This document shows, in pieces, positions 24,608 to 32,658 of a stretch of DNA of 64,000 nucleotides. Below the pieces are notes generated by a model, which was given only the letters and a program-made list of their open reading frames with translations, was not told the origin of the DNA and did not search any database. This DNA comes from Streptomyces sp. NBC_01431 (GTDB taxonomy: Bacteria; Actinomycetota; Actinomycetes; Streptomycetales; Streptomycetaceae). Every line of letters starts with the position of its first letter. Positions within the stretch are counted from its first letter, which is position 1. A program made the position numbers and the translations under genes. The stretch spans positions 6,448,001-6,512,000 of the forward strand of contig NZ_CP109496.1 in the NCBI RefSeq assembly GCF_036231355.1. Direction: 5' to 3'.

Positions 24608-25587
24608 AGCGTGCTCCAGTCCTGATCGGGATAGCGGTGCACGGGCGCCGACACATCGTCCAGCGCCTGGCAGATCTCGTCAGGAAGACTAAGCGTCTCC
24701 ACTGACAATGCCGCCGCGAGCTGGTGCGCGTTGCGCGCGCCGACGATCGGCGCCACCACTCCCGGCCGGTCCCTCACCCATGCCAGCGCCACCTGCAGGG
24801 GTGTCGCGGCGAGCCCGTCCGCCGCTATCGCGAGGGCGTCGACGATGCGGCTCGCCGGGTCGTCGAGATAGGGCGCCACGAACGCCGAAAGCCCCTCGGA
24901 CGCCCCCCGCGAGTCGGGCGGCGTCCCGTGCCGGTACTTGCCCGTCAAAACGCCCCGCCCCAGCGGCGACGAGGGCAGCAGACCGATGCCCAGGTCCAGC
25001 GCGGCCGGCAGGACCTCACGCTCCACCCCGCGCTGGAGCAGCGAGTACTCCATCTGGGTGCTGGCGATCCGGGTGCGCAGGCCGGGCGCGGCGAGCTGCC
25101 AGGTCCCTGCCTTGGCGAGCTGCCAGCCGCTGAAGTTGGAGACGCCCGCATACCGCGCCCGCCCGCTGGTGACCGCGATGTCCAGCGCCTGGAGGGTCTC
25201 CTCCAGCGGGGTCTCGCAGTCGAACGCGTGCACCTGCCACAGGTCGACGTAGTCGGTCCCGAGCCGTTCCAGCGAGGCGTCGAGGGCGGCGAGCAAATGG
25301 CCGCGCGAGCAGTCGAAGCGGCGGTAGGGGTCGGGCACGCTGCCCGCCTTGGTCGCGATCACCAGGTCCCTGCGCGGCACGAGCCGCTCCATGAGCTGCC
25401 CCAGCAGATACTCGGCGTCCCCGCCGCCGTACACGTCGGCCGTGTCGACCAGCGTGCCGCCCGCTTCCCAGAAGGCCTTCAGGAGATCGGCGGCATCGTG
25501 CTCGCCGACGTCCCGGCCCCAGGTGAGGGTGCCGAGCCCGATCCGGGATACGCGCAGGCCCGTGCGGCCGAGATGCCTCTGCTCCAT
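24604..25587 (-). CDS. Aldo/keto reductase
   Basis: 327 residues from the ATG at 25587 (MEQRHLGRTGLRVSRIG), the conserved start of the family; an upstream in-frame start adds unrelated residues. VDTADVYGGG contains the catalytic Asp and Tyr, VIATKAG the Lys, and LWQVHAFD the His of the AKR active site. It is an NADPH-dependent (beta/alpha)8-barrel reductase of carbonyl compounds. LGLGTLTWGRDVGEHDAADLL is the typical N-terminal barrel signature. The stop overlaps the GTG of the RecD-like gene by 4 bases. Substrate unknown. Confidence 0.92.
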   Translation of the reverse strand: MEQRHLGRTGLRVSRIGLGTLTWGRDVGEHDAADLLKAFWEAGGTLVDTADVYGGGDAEYLLGQLMERLVPRRDLVIATKAGSVPDPYRRFDCSRGHLLAALDASLERLGTDYVDLWQVHAFDCETPLEETLQALDIAVTSGRARYAGVSNFSGWQLAKAGTWQLAAPGLRTRIASTQMEYSLLQRGVEREVLPAALDLGIGLLPSSPLGRGVLTGKYRHGTPPDSRGASEGLSAFVAPYLDDPASRIVDALAIAADGLAATPLQVALAWVRDRPGVVAPIVGARNAHQLAAALSVETLSLPDEICQALDDVSAPVHRYPDQDWSTL

Positions 25588-25745
25588 GGGCGCTGAGATT
25601 ACTGGCCAGGGGCCCACAGGGAGAGAGCCTGTGGACAACTCTGCCCTGCCGCACCGCGCCCGCGCGCGCTAGAGTCCGGGGCACAGGGACATTACTCATG
25701 AGTAAGACGCGTGGGTACGGGTCAAGACGAGTAAGGGGATCGGCC

Positions 25746-26801
25746 ATGCGGCTCGGCATCAACCTCGGCTACTGGGGCGCGGGAATGGACGGCGACAACC
25801 TCGCCGTCGCCAAGGAGGCGGACCGGCTCGGCTACGACGTCTGCTGGGCCGCCGAGGCCTACGGCTCGGACGCGCCGACCGTGCTCGCCTGGGTCGCCGC
25901 CCAGACCGAGCGCATCGACGTGGGCTCCGCGATCCTCCAGATCCCGGCCCGCCAGCCCGCCATGACCGCCATGACGGCCGCCACCCTCGACTCGCTCTCC
26001 GGCGGGCGCTTCCGCCTCGGCCTCGGGGTCTCGGGACCGCAGGTCTCCGAGGGCTGGTACGGCGTCAAGTTCGACAAGCCGCTGGCCCGCACCCGCGAGT
26101 ACGTCGAGATCGTACGGAAGGCGATGACGCGGGAGCGGCTCTCCTACGAGGGCGAGCACTGGACGCTGCCGCTGCCCGACGGCCCCGGCAAGCCCATCAA
26201 GCTGACCGTGCACCCGCAGCGCGAGCACATTCCGCTCTACATCGCCGCGATCGGCCCCAAGAACCTGGAGCAGACCGGCGAGATCGCCGACGGCGCGCTG
26301 CTGATCTTCCCCGCCGCCGAGCACATCGAGGCGACCGCGATCTCCCACCTCCGCGCGGGCCGCGAGAAGGCCGGCCTCACCATGGACGGCTTCGACGTCT
26401 GCCCCACCCTGCCGATCGCGCTGGGCGCCGACGAGGACGTACCCAAGATGGCCGACATGTTCCGGCCGTACACCGCGCTGTACGTCGGCGGCATGGGCAG
26501 CCGCAAGCAGAACTTCTACAACCAGCTCGCGCAGCGCATGGGGTACGAGAAGGAGGCCGCCGAGATCCAGGACAAGTACCTGTCCGGTGACAAGGCGGGT
26601 GCGAGTGCCGCCGTTCCGCAGCAGCTGATCGACTCGACCACGCTGCTCGGATCGGTCGAGCGGATCGCCGACCGGATGGGGGCCTACGCCGCCGCCGGTG
26701 TCACCACGCTGACCCTGGCGCCGGCCGGCTTCACGCTCGACGAGCGGCTCGCGGCGCTGCGGGCGGGCACGGAGGCACTGGAGCGGGCGGGTCTCGCCTA
26801 G
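25746..26801 (+). CDS. LLM-class F420-dependent oxidoreductase
   Basis: 351 residues from the ATG at 25746, preceded by AAGGGG; the frame is open upstream but the family normally starts MRLGINLGYWGAG. It has the luciferase-like TIM barrel: ADRLGYDVCWAAEAYGSDAPT, RIDVGSAILQIPARQPAMTAM and FRLGLGVSGPQ are characteristic of actinobacterial F420-binding members. It probably uses reduced F420 or FMN to reduce or oxidise an unknown small molecule. Transcription ends at a GC-rich hairpin 14 bases past the stop. No metabolic neighbour identifies the substrate. Confidence 0.9.
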   Translation: MRLGINLGYWGAGMDGDNLAVAKEADRLGYDVCWAAEAYGSDAPTVLAWVAAQTERIDVGSAILQIPARQPAMTAMTAATLDSLSGGRFRLGLGVSGPQVSEGWYGVKFDKPLARTREYVEIVRKAMTRERLSYEGEHWTLPLPDGPGKPIKLTVHPQREHIPLYIAAIGPKNLEQTGEIADGALLIFPAAEHIEATAISHLRAGREKAGLTMDGFDVCPTLPIALGADEDVPKMADMFRPYTALYVGGMGSRKQNFYNQLAQRMGYEKEAAEIQDKYLSGDKAGASAAVPQQLIDSTTLLGSVERIADRMGAYAAAGVTTLTLAPAGFTLDERLAALRAGTEALERAGLA

Positions 26802-26814
26802 GGGGAGTCTCTGC

Positions 26815-26854
26815 GGCCGTGGTGGGGGCTCGGGGGGTCTTCCCCGCCACGGCC
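26815..26854 (+). terminator. Hairpin terminator after the LLM oxidoreductase gene
   Basis: 13-bp stem GGCCGTGGTGGGG/CCCCGCCACGGCC with one G-T pair and a 14-base loop, starting 14 bases after the stop; no T-run. Confidence 0.6.
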
Positions 26855-27018
26855 GTCACGCCTACCAACGTCCGCCCGCGTCCGCTGGTTACGGCGCGGC
26901 GGGTACCGCACATTCCTTCGTTCGGCGCAGTGGACCACGACCCCTGTTGCCGCCGTGGTCGCGCCCGCTTTGACTCGGTCTGCAGCGTCCGTGTGCGGCG
27001 CACCCCGGAGGTACGGCG

Positions 27019-27798
27019 ATGCTCTCGGCCAAGAGCGTGTTCCAGGAGATCCTCGGCAACGACGAGTCGTTCCGGCTGTTCTGCTCCATCGCGGCCAGCG
27101 GAGAGGCTCAGGGCGGCTGGGAGAACGGCCGGATCGCCGCCCTCCTGCCCGAGGGCTGCCGCGCTCTGGCACCCAAGGTCACCCGCCACGGCGCCGACGA
27201 GGACAAGCACGGGCGGATCTTTCGCGCGCTGATGAAGAAGCGCGGGCTCAGCCCCATCGGCGTACCGCGCGAGACCGACTACACGATGCTGCTCGAACGG
27301 CACGGCATCGGTCTGGGGCACGGCCGGCTCAGAGAGGACGAGCCGCTCACCGAACGGGACGTCATCGTCTACCTCGCCCACAGCCGCGTCACCGAGCAGC
27401 GCGCCTCCGAGCAGATGGCGCTGCTGCGCAAGCACTTCGGGGACGACCCGGGCATCGGCCGCGCGGTGCGGATGATCTCCGCCGACGAGGACAACCATCT
27501 GGCTTACTGCCATGAGGAGTTGCTGCGCCTGGCCCGCGCCGGGCACGGCCGCACCATCCAGCGCGTGCTGCGCGAATGCGCGCTCGCGGAGATCCGGGTG
27601 TACCGCGACGTCAGCCTCGCTGTGATGTCGCACATGGGGCGGATCCTGGGCTGGCCGTGGAGCCGGACAGCGGTGCTCGCGGCGGGGATTCACGCGGTGT
27701 ACGCCTACGAGCGGCTCGGCGGCTGGCGGCGGATGGTCAGCCTTTCCATGCCGCGGCGCCGCGATGCGCTCGGGGCTCCCGCGGTGGAGTTCGCCTAG
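27019..27798 (+). CDS. Ferritin-like (possible di-iron) protein
   Basis: 259 residues; GGAGGT precedes the ATG. Two ExxH pairs stand out, ADEDKH (Glu61, His64) and ADEDNH (Glu157, His160). Single glutamates at about residue 35 and residues 127-131 are spaced as in the four-helix bundle of ferritin-like di-iron proteins. No signal peptide; the tail is basic. By fold it could be an oxidase, oxygenase or iron-handling protein. The segment RILGWPWSRTAVLAAGIHAVYAYERL near the C-terminus is hydrophobic and could touch the membrane. The function is not known. It converges on corA with 17 bases between the stops. Confidence 0.8.
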   Translation: MLSAKSVFQEILGNDESFRLFCSIAASGEAQGGWENGRIAALLPEGCRALAPKVTRHGADEDKHGRIFRALMKKRGLSPIGVPRETDYTMLLERHGIGLGHGRLREDEPLTERDVIVYLAHSRVTEQRASEQMALLRKHFGDDPGIGRAVRMISADEDNHLAYCHEELLRLARAGHGRTIQRVLRECALAEIRVYRDVSLAVMSHMGRILGWPWSRTAVLAAGIHAVYAYERLGGWRRMVSLSMPRRRDALGAPAVEFA

Positions 27799-27815
27799 CC
27801 CGGAGCGCCGAAGTC

Positions 27816-28802
27816 CTACAGCCAGCCCCTTCGTTTGAACAGGCGGTACAGGCCGACCTCCAGTGACGCCATCAGCAGGATCACCGCCGGGTACGCCCAC
27901 CCCCAGTGCAGTTCCGGCATGTGGTCGAAGTTCATGCCGTAGATGCCGGCCACCATCGTGGGGACCGCCGCCATCGCCGCCCACGCCGAGATCTTCCGCA
28001 TGTCGTCGTTCTGGCGCACGCCCACCTGGGCGAGGTGGGCCGAGAGGATGTCGGAGAGCAGGCGGTCCAGACCGTCCACCGTCTCGTTCGTCCGCATCAG
28101 ATGGTCGTTCACATCGCGGAAGAACGGCTGCGACTTGGCGTTCACGAACGGCACGCCCGCACTCGCGAGCCGCTGCATGGGCTGCGCGAGCGGGCCCGTG
28201 GCCCGGCGGAACTCCTGGAGCTGGCGCTTGAAGGTGTAGATGCGCGACGCGGTGTTCTTCGCGTCGCGCCCGCCCGTCGGGGAGAAGATCTCCGCCTCCA
28301 GCTCCTCCAGGTCGGTCTGGAGCTCCGCCGCCACGTCCGTGTAGTGGTCCACGACCGCGTCGCTCACCGCGTACAGGACCGTGGTGGGCCCGTGCTTGAG
28401 CAGGCCCGGCTCCGCCTCAAGGCGGTGCCGCACCGCCTTGAGCGGCGCGCCTTCGCCGTGCCGGACCGTCACCACGAAGCAGTCGCCCACGAAGAGCATC
28501 AGCTCGCCCGAGCTGACGGTGTCGCTGTGCGGCTCGTACGTGACCGGCTTGAGCACCGCGAACAGCGAGTCGTCGTAGACCTCCAGCTTGGGCCGCTGAT
28601 GCGCCTTGAGGGCGTCCTCAACGGCCAGCGCATGCAGCCCGAACTCGCTGCTGACCAGGTCGAACTCTTCCTCCGTCGGCTCGTAGAGCCCCACCCAGAC
28701 GAAGCTGTCGCCGGCCGCGCGCGCCTGGGCCAGGGCATCCGAGAAGTCCCCTGGGCCCCGCGTGCGGCGGCCCTCGCGGTAGATGGCGCAGTCGACGATC
28801 AT
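27816..28802 (-). CDS. corA: Magnesium/cobalt transporter CorA family
   Basis: 328 residues from the ATG at 28802. The long N-terminal cytosolic domain is followed by two C-terminal membrane helices. The channel signature YGMNFDH (GMN motif) follows helix 1, and the protein ends with the basic RLFKRRGWL typical of CorA. It forms a pentameric channel for Mg2+ and related divalent ions. FVWVGLYEPTEEEFDLV is the usual N-terminal element. The gene is divergent from the phosphomutase gene with 68 bases between the starts. Confidence 0.95.
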   Translation of the reverse strand: MIVDCAIYREGRRTRGPGDFSDALAQARAAGDSFVWVGLYEPTEEEFDLVSSEFGLHALAVEDALKAHQRPKLEVYDDSLFAVLKPVTYEPHSDTVSSGELMLFVGDCFVVTVRHGEGAPLKAVRHRLEAEPGLLKHGPTTVLYAVSDAVVDHYTDVAAELQTDLEELEAEIFSPTGGRDAKNTASRIYTFKRQLQEFRRATGPLAQPMQRLASAGVPFVNAKSQPFFRDVNDHLMRTNETVDGLDRLLSDILSAHLAQVGVRQNDDMRKISAWAAMAAVPTMVAGIYGMNFDHMPELHWGWAYPAVILLMASLEVGLYRLFKRRGWL

Positions 28803-28870
28803 TGCAGGCATTGTCCCTTGATCGGGAGCCGCCCGCACCTGTGGTCCGCCGGGCGCCTAGGCTGGCGGCC

Positions 28871-29557
28871 ATGCCCACGCTGATCCTCGTACGTCACGGA
28901 CGTTCCACCGCCAACACGGCGGGGGTGCTGGCCGGCTGGACGCCGGGTGTCGCCCTCGACGAACGCGGCCGTGCCCAAGCCGCCTCCCTGCCCGGCCGGC
29001 TGGCCGGGGTGCCCTTGGCGGCCGTCGTCACCAGCCCGCTGCAACGCTGCCGGGAGACCGTACAGCCGCTCCTGGACGCCCGCCCCGAACTGCCGCTGCA
29101 CCCCGAGGACCTGATCGGCGAGTGCGACTACGGCGACTGGTCGGGCGGCAAGCTCTCCGAACTCTCCGGCGACCCGCTCATGGAGGTCGTGCAGCAGCAC
29201 CCGTCGAACGCCACCTTCCCCGGCGGCGAGTCGATGCGCGCCATGCAGAACCGGGCCGTCGAGGCCGTACGGGACTGGAACGCGCGGATCGAGACCGAGT
29301 ACGGCCCCGACGCGGTCTACGCCATGTGCTCGCACGGCGACATCATCAAGTCCGTCGTTGCGGACGCCCTCGGCATGCATCTCGACCTCTTTCAGCGCAT
29401 CTCGGTTGAACCGTGTTCCCTCACCGTGATCCGCTACACCCGGCTGCGGCCTTTCCTGGTAAGACTCGGGGACACCGGCGACCTCGCGTCGCTCGTCCCG
29501 CACGAGACGCCCGCCGGGGAACAAGCCGAGGTCGGTGGCGGTGCGGGAGCACCGTGA
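28871..29557 (+). CDS. Histidine phosphatase / phosphomutase, MSMEG_4193 type
   Basis: 228 residues from the ATG at 28871. LILVRHGRSTANTAG is the RHG catalytic motif (phospho-histidine), VTSPLQRCRET carries the second Arg, and MCSHGDIIK the second catalytic His. TAGGCT ends 7 bases before the ATG and there is no ribosome site, so the message may be leaderless. It heads a string with DUF3090, an SCO1664-type gene and mshC, the same order seen in mycobacteria, which suggests a shared though undefined role. Phosphate-ester hydrolysis or mutase chemistry is known for the fold; the substrate is unknown. Confidence 0.92.
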   Translation: MPTLILVRHGRSTANTAGVLAGWTPGVALDERGRAQAASLPGRLAGVPLAAVVTSPLQRCRETVQPLLDARPELPLHPEDLIGECDYGDWSGGKLSELSGDPLMEVVQQHPSNATFPGGESMRAMQNRAVEAVRDWNARIETEYGPDAVYAMCSHGDIIKSVVADALGMHLDLFQRISVEPCSLTVIRYTRLRPFLVRLGDTGDLASLVPHETPAGEQAEVGGGAGAP

Positions 29558-29625
29558 TCGCCGGGCGCAGTAGGGTGGACGCGCCGAAAACCGCTGCTCC
29601 AACTCCGAACTAGGGAGACCAGAAC

Positions 29626-30216
29626 GTGTCCCGTCAGGTGTTCTTCTACGACCCGCCGGACCGTTTCGTGGCCGGCACGGTCGGGCTGCCGGGCCGCCGT
29701 ACGTTCTTCCTCCAGGCGTCCGCGGGCGGCCGCACCACCAGCGTCGCCCTGGAGAAGACCCAGGTCGCGGCGCTCGCCGAACGGATCGACGAGCTGCTCG
29801 ACGAGGTCGTGCGCAGGACCGGAGGAAACGCTCCTGTACCGGCCGTCGCCCCGCCCGACGTCACGGACACCGCCCCGCTCGACTCGCCCGTCGAGGAGGA
29901 GTTCCGGGTCGGCACCATGGCGCTGGCCTGGGACGGCGACGAACAGCGCATGATCATCGAGGCGCAGGCCCTGGTCGAGCTGGACGCCGAATCCGAGGAC
30001 GACCTCGCCGAGGCCGAGGAGCGGATGCTCCAGGACGAGGAGAACGGGCCGCCGATGCTGCGGGTGCGCCTGACCGGAGCGCAGGCCCGCGCGTTCGCCA
30101 AGCGGGCCCTGGACGTCGTGAACGCGGGCCGGCCGCCGTGCCCGCTGTGCAGCCTGCCGCTCGACCCGGAAGGACACGTATGCCCGCGCCAGAACGGATA
30201 CCGTCGCGGAGCCTGA
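29626..30216 (+). CDS. DUF3090 family protein
   Basis: 196 residues starting MSRQVFFYDPPDRFVAGTVG. The C-terminus has cysteines spaced like a zinc ribbon (PCPLCSLPLDPEGHVCPRQNG). The family is actinobacterial and uncharacterised. The middle is acidic (ESEDDLAEAEERMLQDEENG). Its end overlaps the start of the next gene by 37 bases, so the two proteins are almost certainly made together. A good ribosome site (AGGGAG) lies upstream. Confidence 0.92.
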   Translation: MSRQVFFYDPPDRFVAGTVGLPGRRTFFLQASAGGRTTSVALEKTQVAALAERIDELLDEVVRRTGGNAPVPAVAPPDVTDTAPLDSPVEEEFRVGTMALAWDGDEQRMIIEAQALVELDAESEDDLAEAEERMLQDEENGPPMLRVRLTGAQARAFAKRALDVVNAGRPPCPLCSLPLDPEGHVCPRQNGYRRGA

Positions 30217-31028
30217 CCGCAGCGGAGCAGCTCACCCTGCTCACCCTGCTCACCAAGGGGGAGCTCACGGTCCTCGGGCGGATCCGCGAGGCGTCCAACG
30301 CGGTGCTGTACTGCACGGTCGCGTACGGCGACGAGAGCGTGGAGTGCGTCTACAAGCCGGTCGCCGGTGAGCGCCCCCTGTGGGACTTCCCCGACGGCAC
30401 CCTCGCCCAGCGCGAGGTCGCCGCGTACGAGGTGTCCCTGGCGACCGGCTGGGACCTGGTGCCGCCCACCGTGCTGCGCGACGGGCCGCACGGCGAGGGC
30501 ATGGTCCAGCTGTGGATCGAGCCGGTCGAGCCGGCCGAGCAGGAGGCCGGGCTGCTCGCGCTCGTCGAGGGCGAGGAGCCCGGCGAAGGCTGGAAGGCGA
30601 TCGGGTTCGCCGAGGTCGACGAGGGACGCACCGCGCTGCTCGTGCACGCCGACGACGAGCGGCTGCGGCGGCTCGCGGTGCTCGACGCGGTGATCAACAA
30701 CGGCGACCGCAAGGGCGGCCACCTCCTGCCCGCGCCGGGCGGGCGGCTGTACGGGATCGACCACGGGGTCACGTTCAACGCGGCTGACAAGTTGCGAACG
30801 CTGTTGTGGGGGTGGGCGGGGGAGCCGCTCACCGCGGAGGCGGTGGGTGCCTTGAAGGGCCTGGCCGAGGCCCTTCGCCCCGGGGAGCCGCTTGCCGTGC
30901 GGCTGGGTGGCCTGATCACGTCGGTGGAGCTCGATGCGGTGCGCTCCCGGGTGGCGGCACTGCTGGCCGCCGGAGTGCACCCCAGCCCGTCAGGAGAGTG
31001 GCCGGCCATTCCCTGGCCGCCGGTCTGA
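30180..31028 (+). CDS. SCO1664 family protein (PI3/4-kinase-like fold)
   Basis: 282 residues from the ATG at 30180 inside the end of the DUF3090 gene. Recognised as the SCO1664 family from VLGRIREASNAVLYCTVAYG, VYKPVAGERPLWDFPDGTLAQ and the segment AVLDAVINNGDRKGGHLL, followed by IDHGVTFN. These N-x-D-R and D-H-G elements resemble the catalytic loop and metal site of the phosphatidylinositol 3/4-kinase-like kinase fold. A small-molecule or protein kinase activity is therefore possible, but nothing is proven. Conserved neighbour of mshC in actinobacteria. Confidence 0.88.
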   Translation: MPAPERIPSRSLTAAEQLTLLTLLTKGELTVLGRIREASNAVLYCTVAYGDESVECVYKPVAGERPLWDFPDGTLAQREVAAYEVSLATGWDLVPPTVLRDGPHGEGMVQLWIEPVEPAEQEAGLLALVEGEEPGEGWKAIGFAEVDEGRTALLVHADDERLRRLAVLDAVINNGDRKGGHLLPAPGGRLYGIDHGVTFNAADKLRTLLWGWAGEPLTAEAVGALKGLAEALRPGEPLAVRLGGLITSVELDAVRSRVAALLAAGVHPSPSGEWPAIPWPPV

Positions 31029-31153
31029 TCCCGTTCCGGCCGGGTGCGCTCGGGCTCCGCCCCAGACCCCGGTGGCCCCCGGCCCGCCGCCCCTTCCCTC
31101 AAGTCTCCGGCGGATGGCGGAGGGCGCTGCCTGACGTCGGTCCGCTGCCCACC

Positions 31154-31190
31154 GTGCGTGGCTGGGCGCGCAGTTCCCCGCGCCCCAGCA
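31154..31190. repeat. Streptomyces-type intergenic palindrome (GGGCGCG..CGCGCCC)
   Basis: Core GTGGCTGGGCGCGCAGTTCC, followed by the complement CCGCGCCCCAGC, forms a hairpin of about 10 base pairs with one bulge. Sequences very like this (rich in GCGCAGTTCCCCGCGCCCC) recur between genes in many Streptomyces genomes. It lies in the 285-base gap before mshC, where the rest of the gap is GC-rich without a gene. Confidence 0.6.
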
Positions 31191-31313
31191 GCACCGATCC
31201 TGGCCGGCGCCGGCCCCAGCCGCACTTCTCGGGGTTCTCGCGCAAGGGGCCCGATTCGGCCAAGCGCGGTATCCGGTTCGTATCCGGAACGTGCGTCCGG
31301 TTACGCTCATGAC

Positions 31314-32543
31314 ATGTATGCCTGGCCCGCTTCTGAGGTCCCCGCCCTGCCTGGCAAGGGCCGCGACCTCCGGATCCACGACACCGCGACCGGCGGTCTG
31401 GTTTCCCTCGACCCCGGTCCCGTCGCCCGTATCTACGTCTGCGGGATCACCCCGTACGACGCGACCCACATGGGTCACGCGGCGACCTACAACGCGTTCG
31501 ACCTCGTTCAGCGCGTGTGGCTCGACACCAAGCGGCAGGTTCACTACGTCCAGAACGTGACGGATGTGGACGATCCGTTGCTGGAGCGGGCCGAACGCGA
31601 CGGCAAGGACTGGGTGGAGCTCGCGCAGAGCGAAACCGCCCTGTTCCGCGAGGACATGACGGCCCTGCGGCTGCTGCCGCCCCAGCACTACATCGGAGCG
31701 GTCGAGTCGATACCCGGCATCGTTCCGCTGGTCGAGCGGCTGCGGGACGCGGGAGCCGCGTACGAGCTCGAAGGCGACATCTACTTCTCCGTCGAGAGCG
31801 ACCCGCACTTCGGCGGGGTCTCGCACTACGACGCCGAAGCCATGCGGGTCCTGTCCGCCGAGCGCGGCGGCGACCCCGAGCGGCCCGGCAAGAAGAACCC
31901 GCTGGACCCGATGCTGTGGATGGCCGCCCGTGAGGGCGAGCCGAGCTGGGACGGCGCTTCGCTGGGGCGCGGGCGCCCCGGCTGGCACATCGAGTGCGTC
32001 GCCATCGCGCTCGACCACCTCGGCATGGGCTTCGACGTGCAGGGCGGCGGCTCCGACCTCGTCTTCCCGCACCACGAGATGGGCGCCTCGCACGCCCAGG
32101 CGCTGACCGGTGAGTACCCGTTCGCCAAGGCGTACGTCCACGCGGGCATGGTCGCCCTGGACGGCGCGAAGATGTCCAAGTCCAAGGGCAACCTGGTCTT
32201 CGTCTCCAAGCTGCGGCGCGACGGCACCGACCCGGCCGCCATCCGCCTCGCGCTGCTCGCCCACCACTACCGGGCCGACTGGGAGTGGACCGGCCAGGTG
32301 CTCCAGGACGCCGTCGAGCGTCTCGGGCGCTGGCGCGCCGCCGTCTCGCGGCCCGACGGCCCGTCCGCGGACGCGCTGGTCGAGGAGGTCCGCGAGGCCC
32401 TCGCCAACGACCTGGACGCGCCTGCCGCGCTGGCCGCCGTGGACCGCTGGGCCGAGCGCCAGGAGGCGGACGGCGGCACGGACGAGTCCGCCCCCGGCCT
32501 CGTGTCCCGCCTGGTCGACTCGCTCCTTGGCGTGGCTCTGTAG
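31314..32543 (+). CDS. mshC: L-cysteine:1D-myo-inosityl 2-amino-2-deoxy-alpha-D-glucopyranoside ligase (MshC)
   Basis: 409 residues from the ATG at 31314, the normal MshC length. It is a cysteinyl-tRNA synthetase relative: YVCGITPYDATHMGHAATY holds the zinc Cys and HIGH-like motif, HIECVAIAL the second zinc Cys and GAKMSKSKGN the KMSKS loop. It joins cysteine to GlcN-inositol using ATP, the step before acetylation to mycothiol. TACGCT ends 6 bases before the ATG without a ribosome site, suggesting a leaderless message. Two 11-base direct repeats (GTATCCGGTTC, GTATCCGGAAC) lie directly upstream. Downstream is a strong T-tailed terminator. Confidence 0.97.
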   Translation: MYAWPASEVPALPGKGRDLRIHDTATGGLVSLDPGPVARIYVCGITPYDATHMGHAATYNAFDLVQRVWLDTKRQVHYVQNVTDVDDPLLERAERDGKDWVELAQSETALFREDMTALRLLPPQHYIGAVESIPGIVPLVERLRDAGAAYELEGDIYFSVESDPHFGGVSHYDAEAMRVLSAERGGDPERPGKKNPLDPMLWMAAREGEPSWDGASLGRGRPGWHIECVAIALDHLGMGFDVQGGGSDLVFPHHEMGASHAQALTGEYPFAKAYVHAGMVALDGAKMSKSKGNLVFVSKLRRDGTDPAAIRLALLAHHYRADWEWTGQVLQDAVERLGRWRAAVSRPDGPSADALVEEVREALANDLDAPAALAAVDRWAERQEADGGTDESAPGLVSRLVDSLLGVAL

Positions 32544-32562
32544 CGCCAACCCGCCCGCGCCG

Positions 32563-32599
32563 AACCGCCCTTGGACTCCTCGCGAGTCCGGGGGCGGTT
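32563..32599 (+). terminator. Rho-independent terminator of mshC
   Basis: 16-bp stem (AACCGCCC-TTGGACTC with two G-T pairs) and a CTCGC loop, followed by TCGTTTTT. One of the few terminators here with a true T-tract. Confidence 0.85.
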
Positions 32600-32658
32600 T
32601 CGTTTTTCCTGCCTCCCGCCCCATGGTCGAATGCTCGTTTCTGCGCTAAACACGCTCT

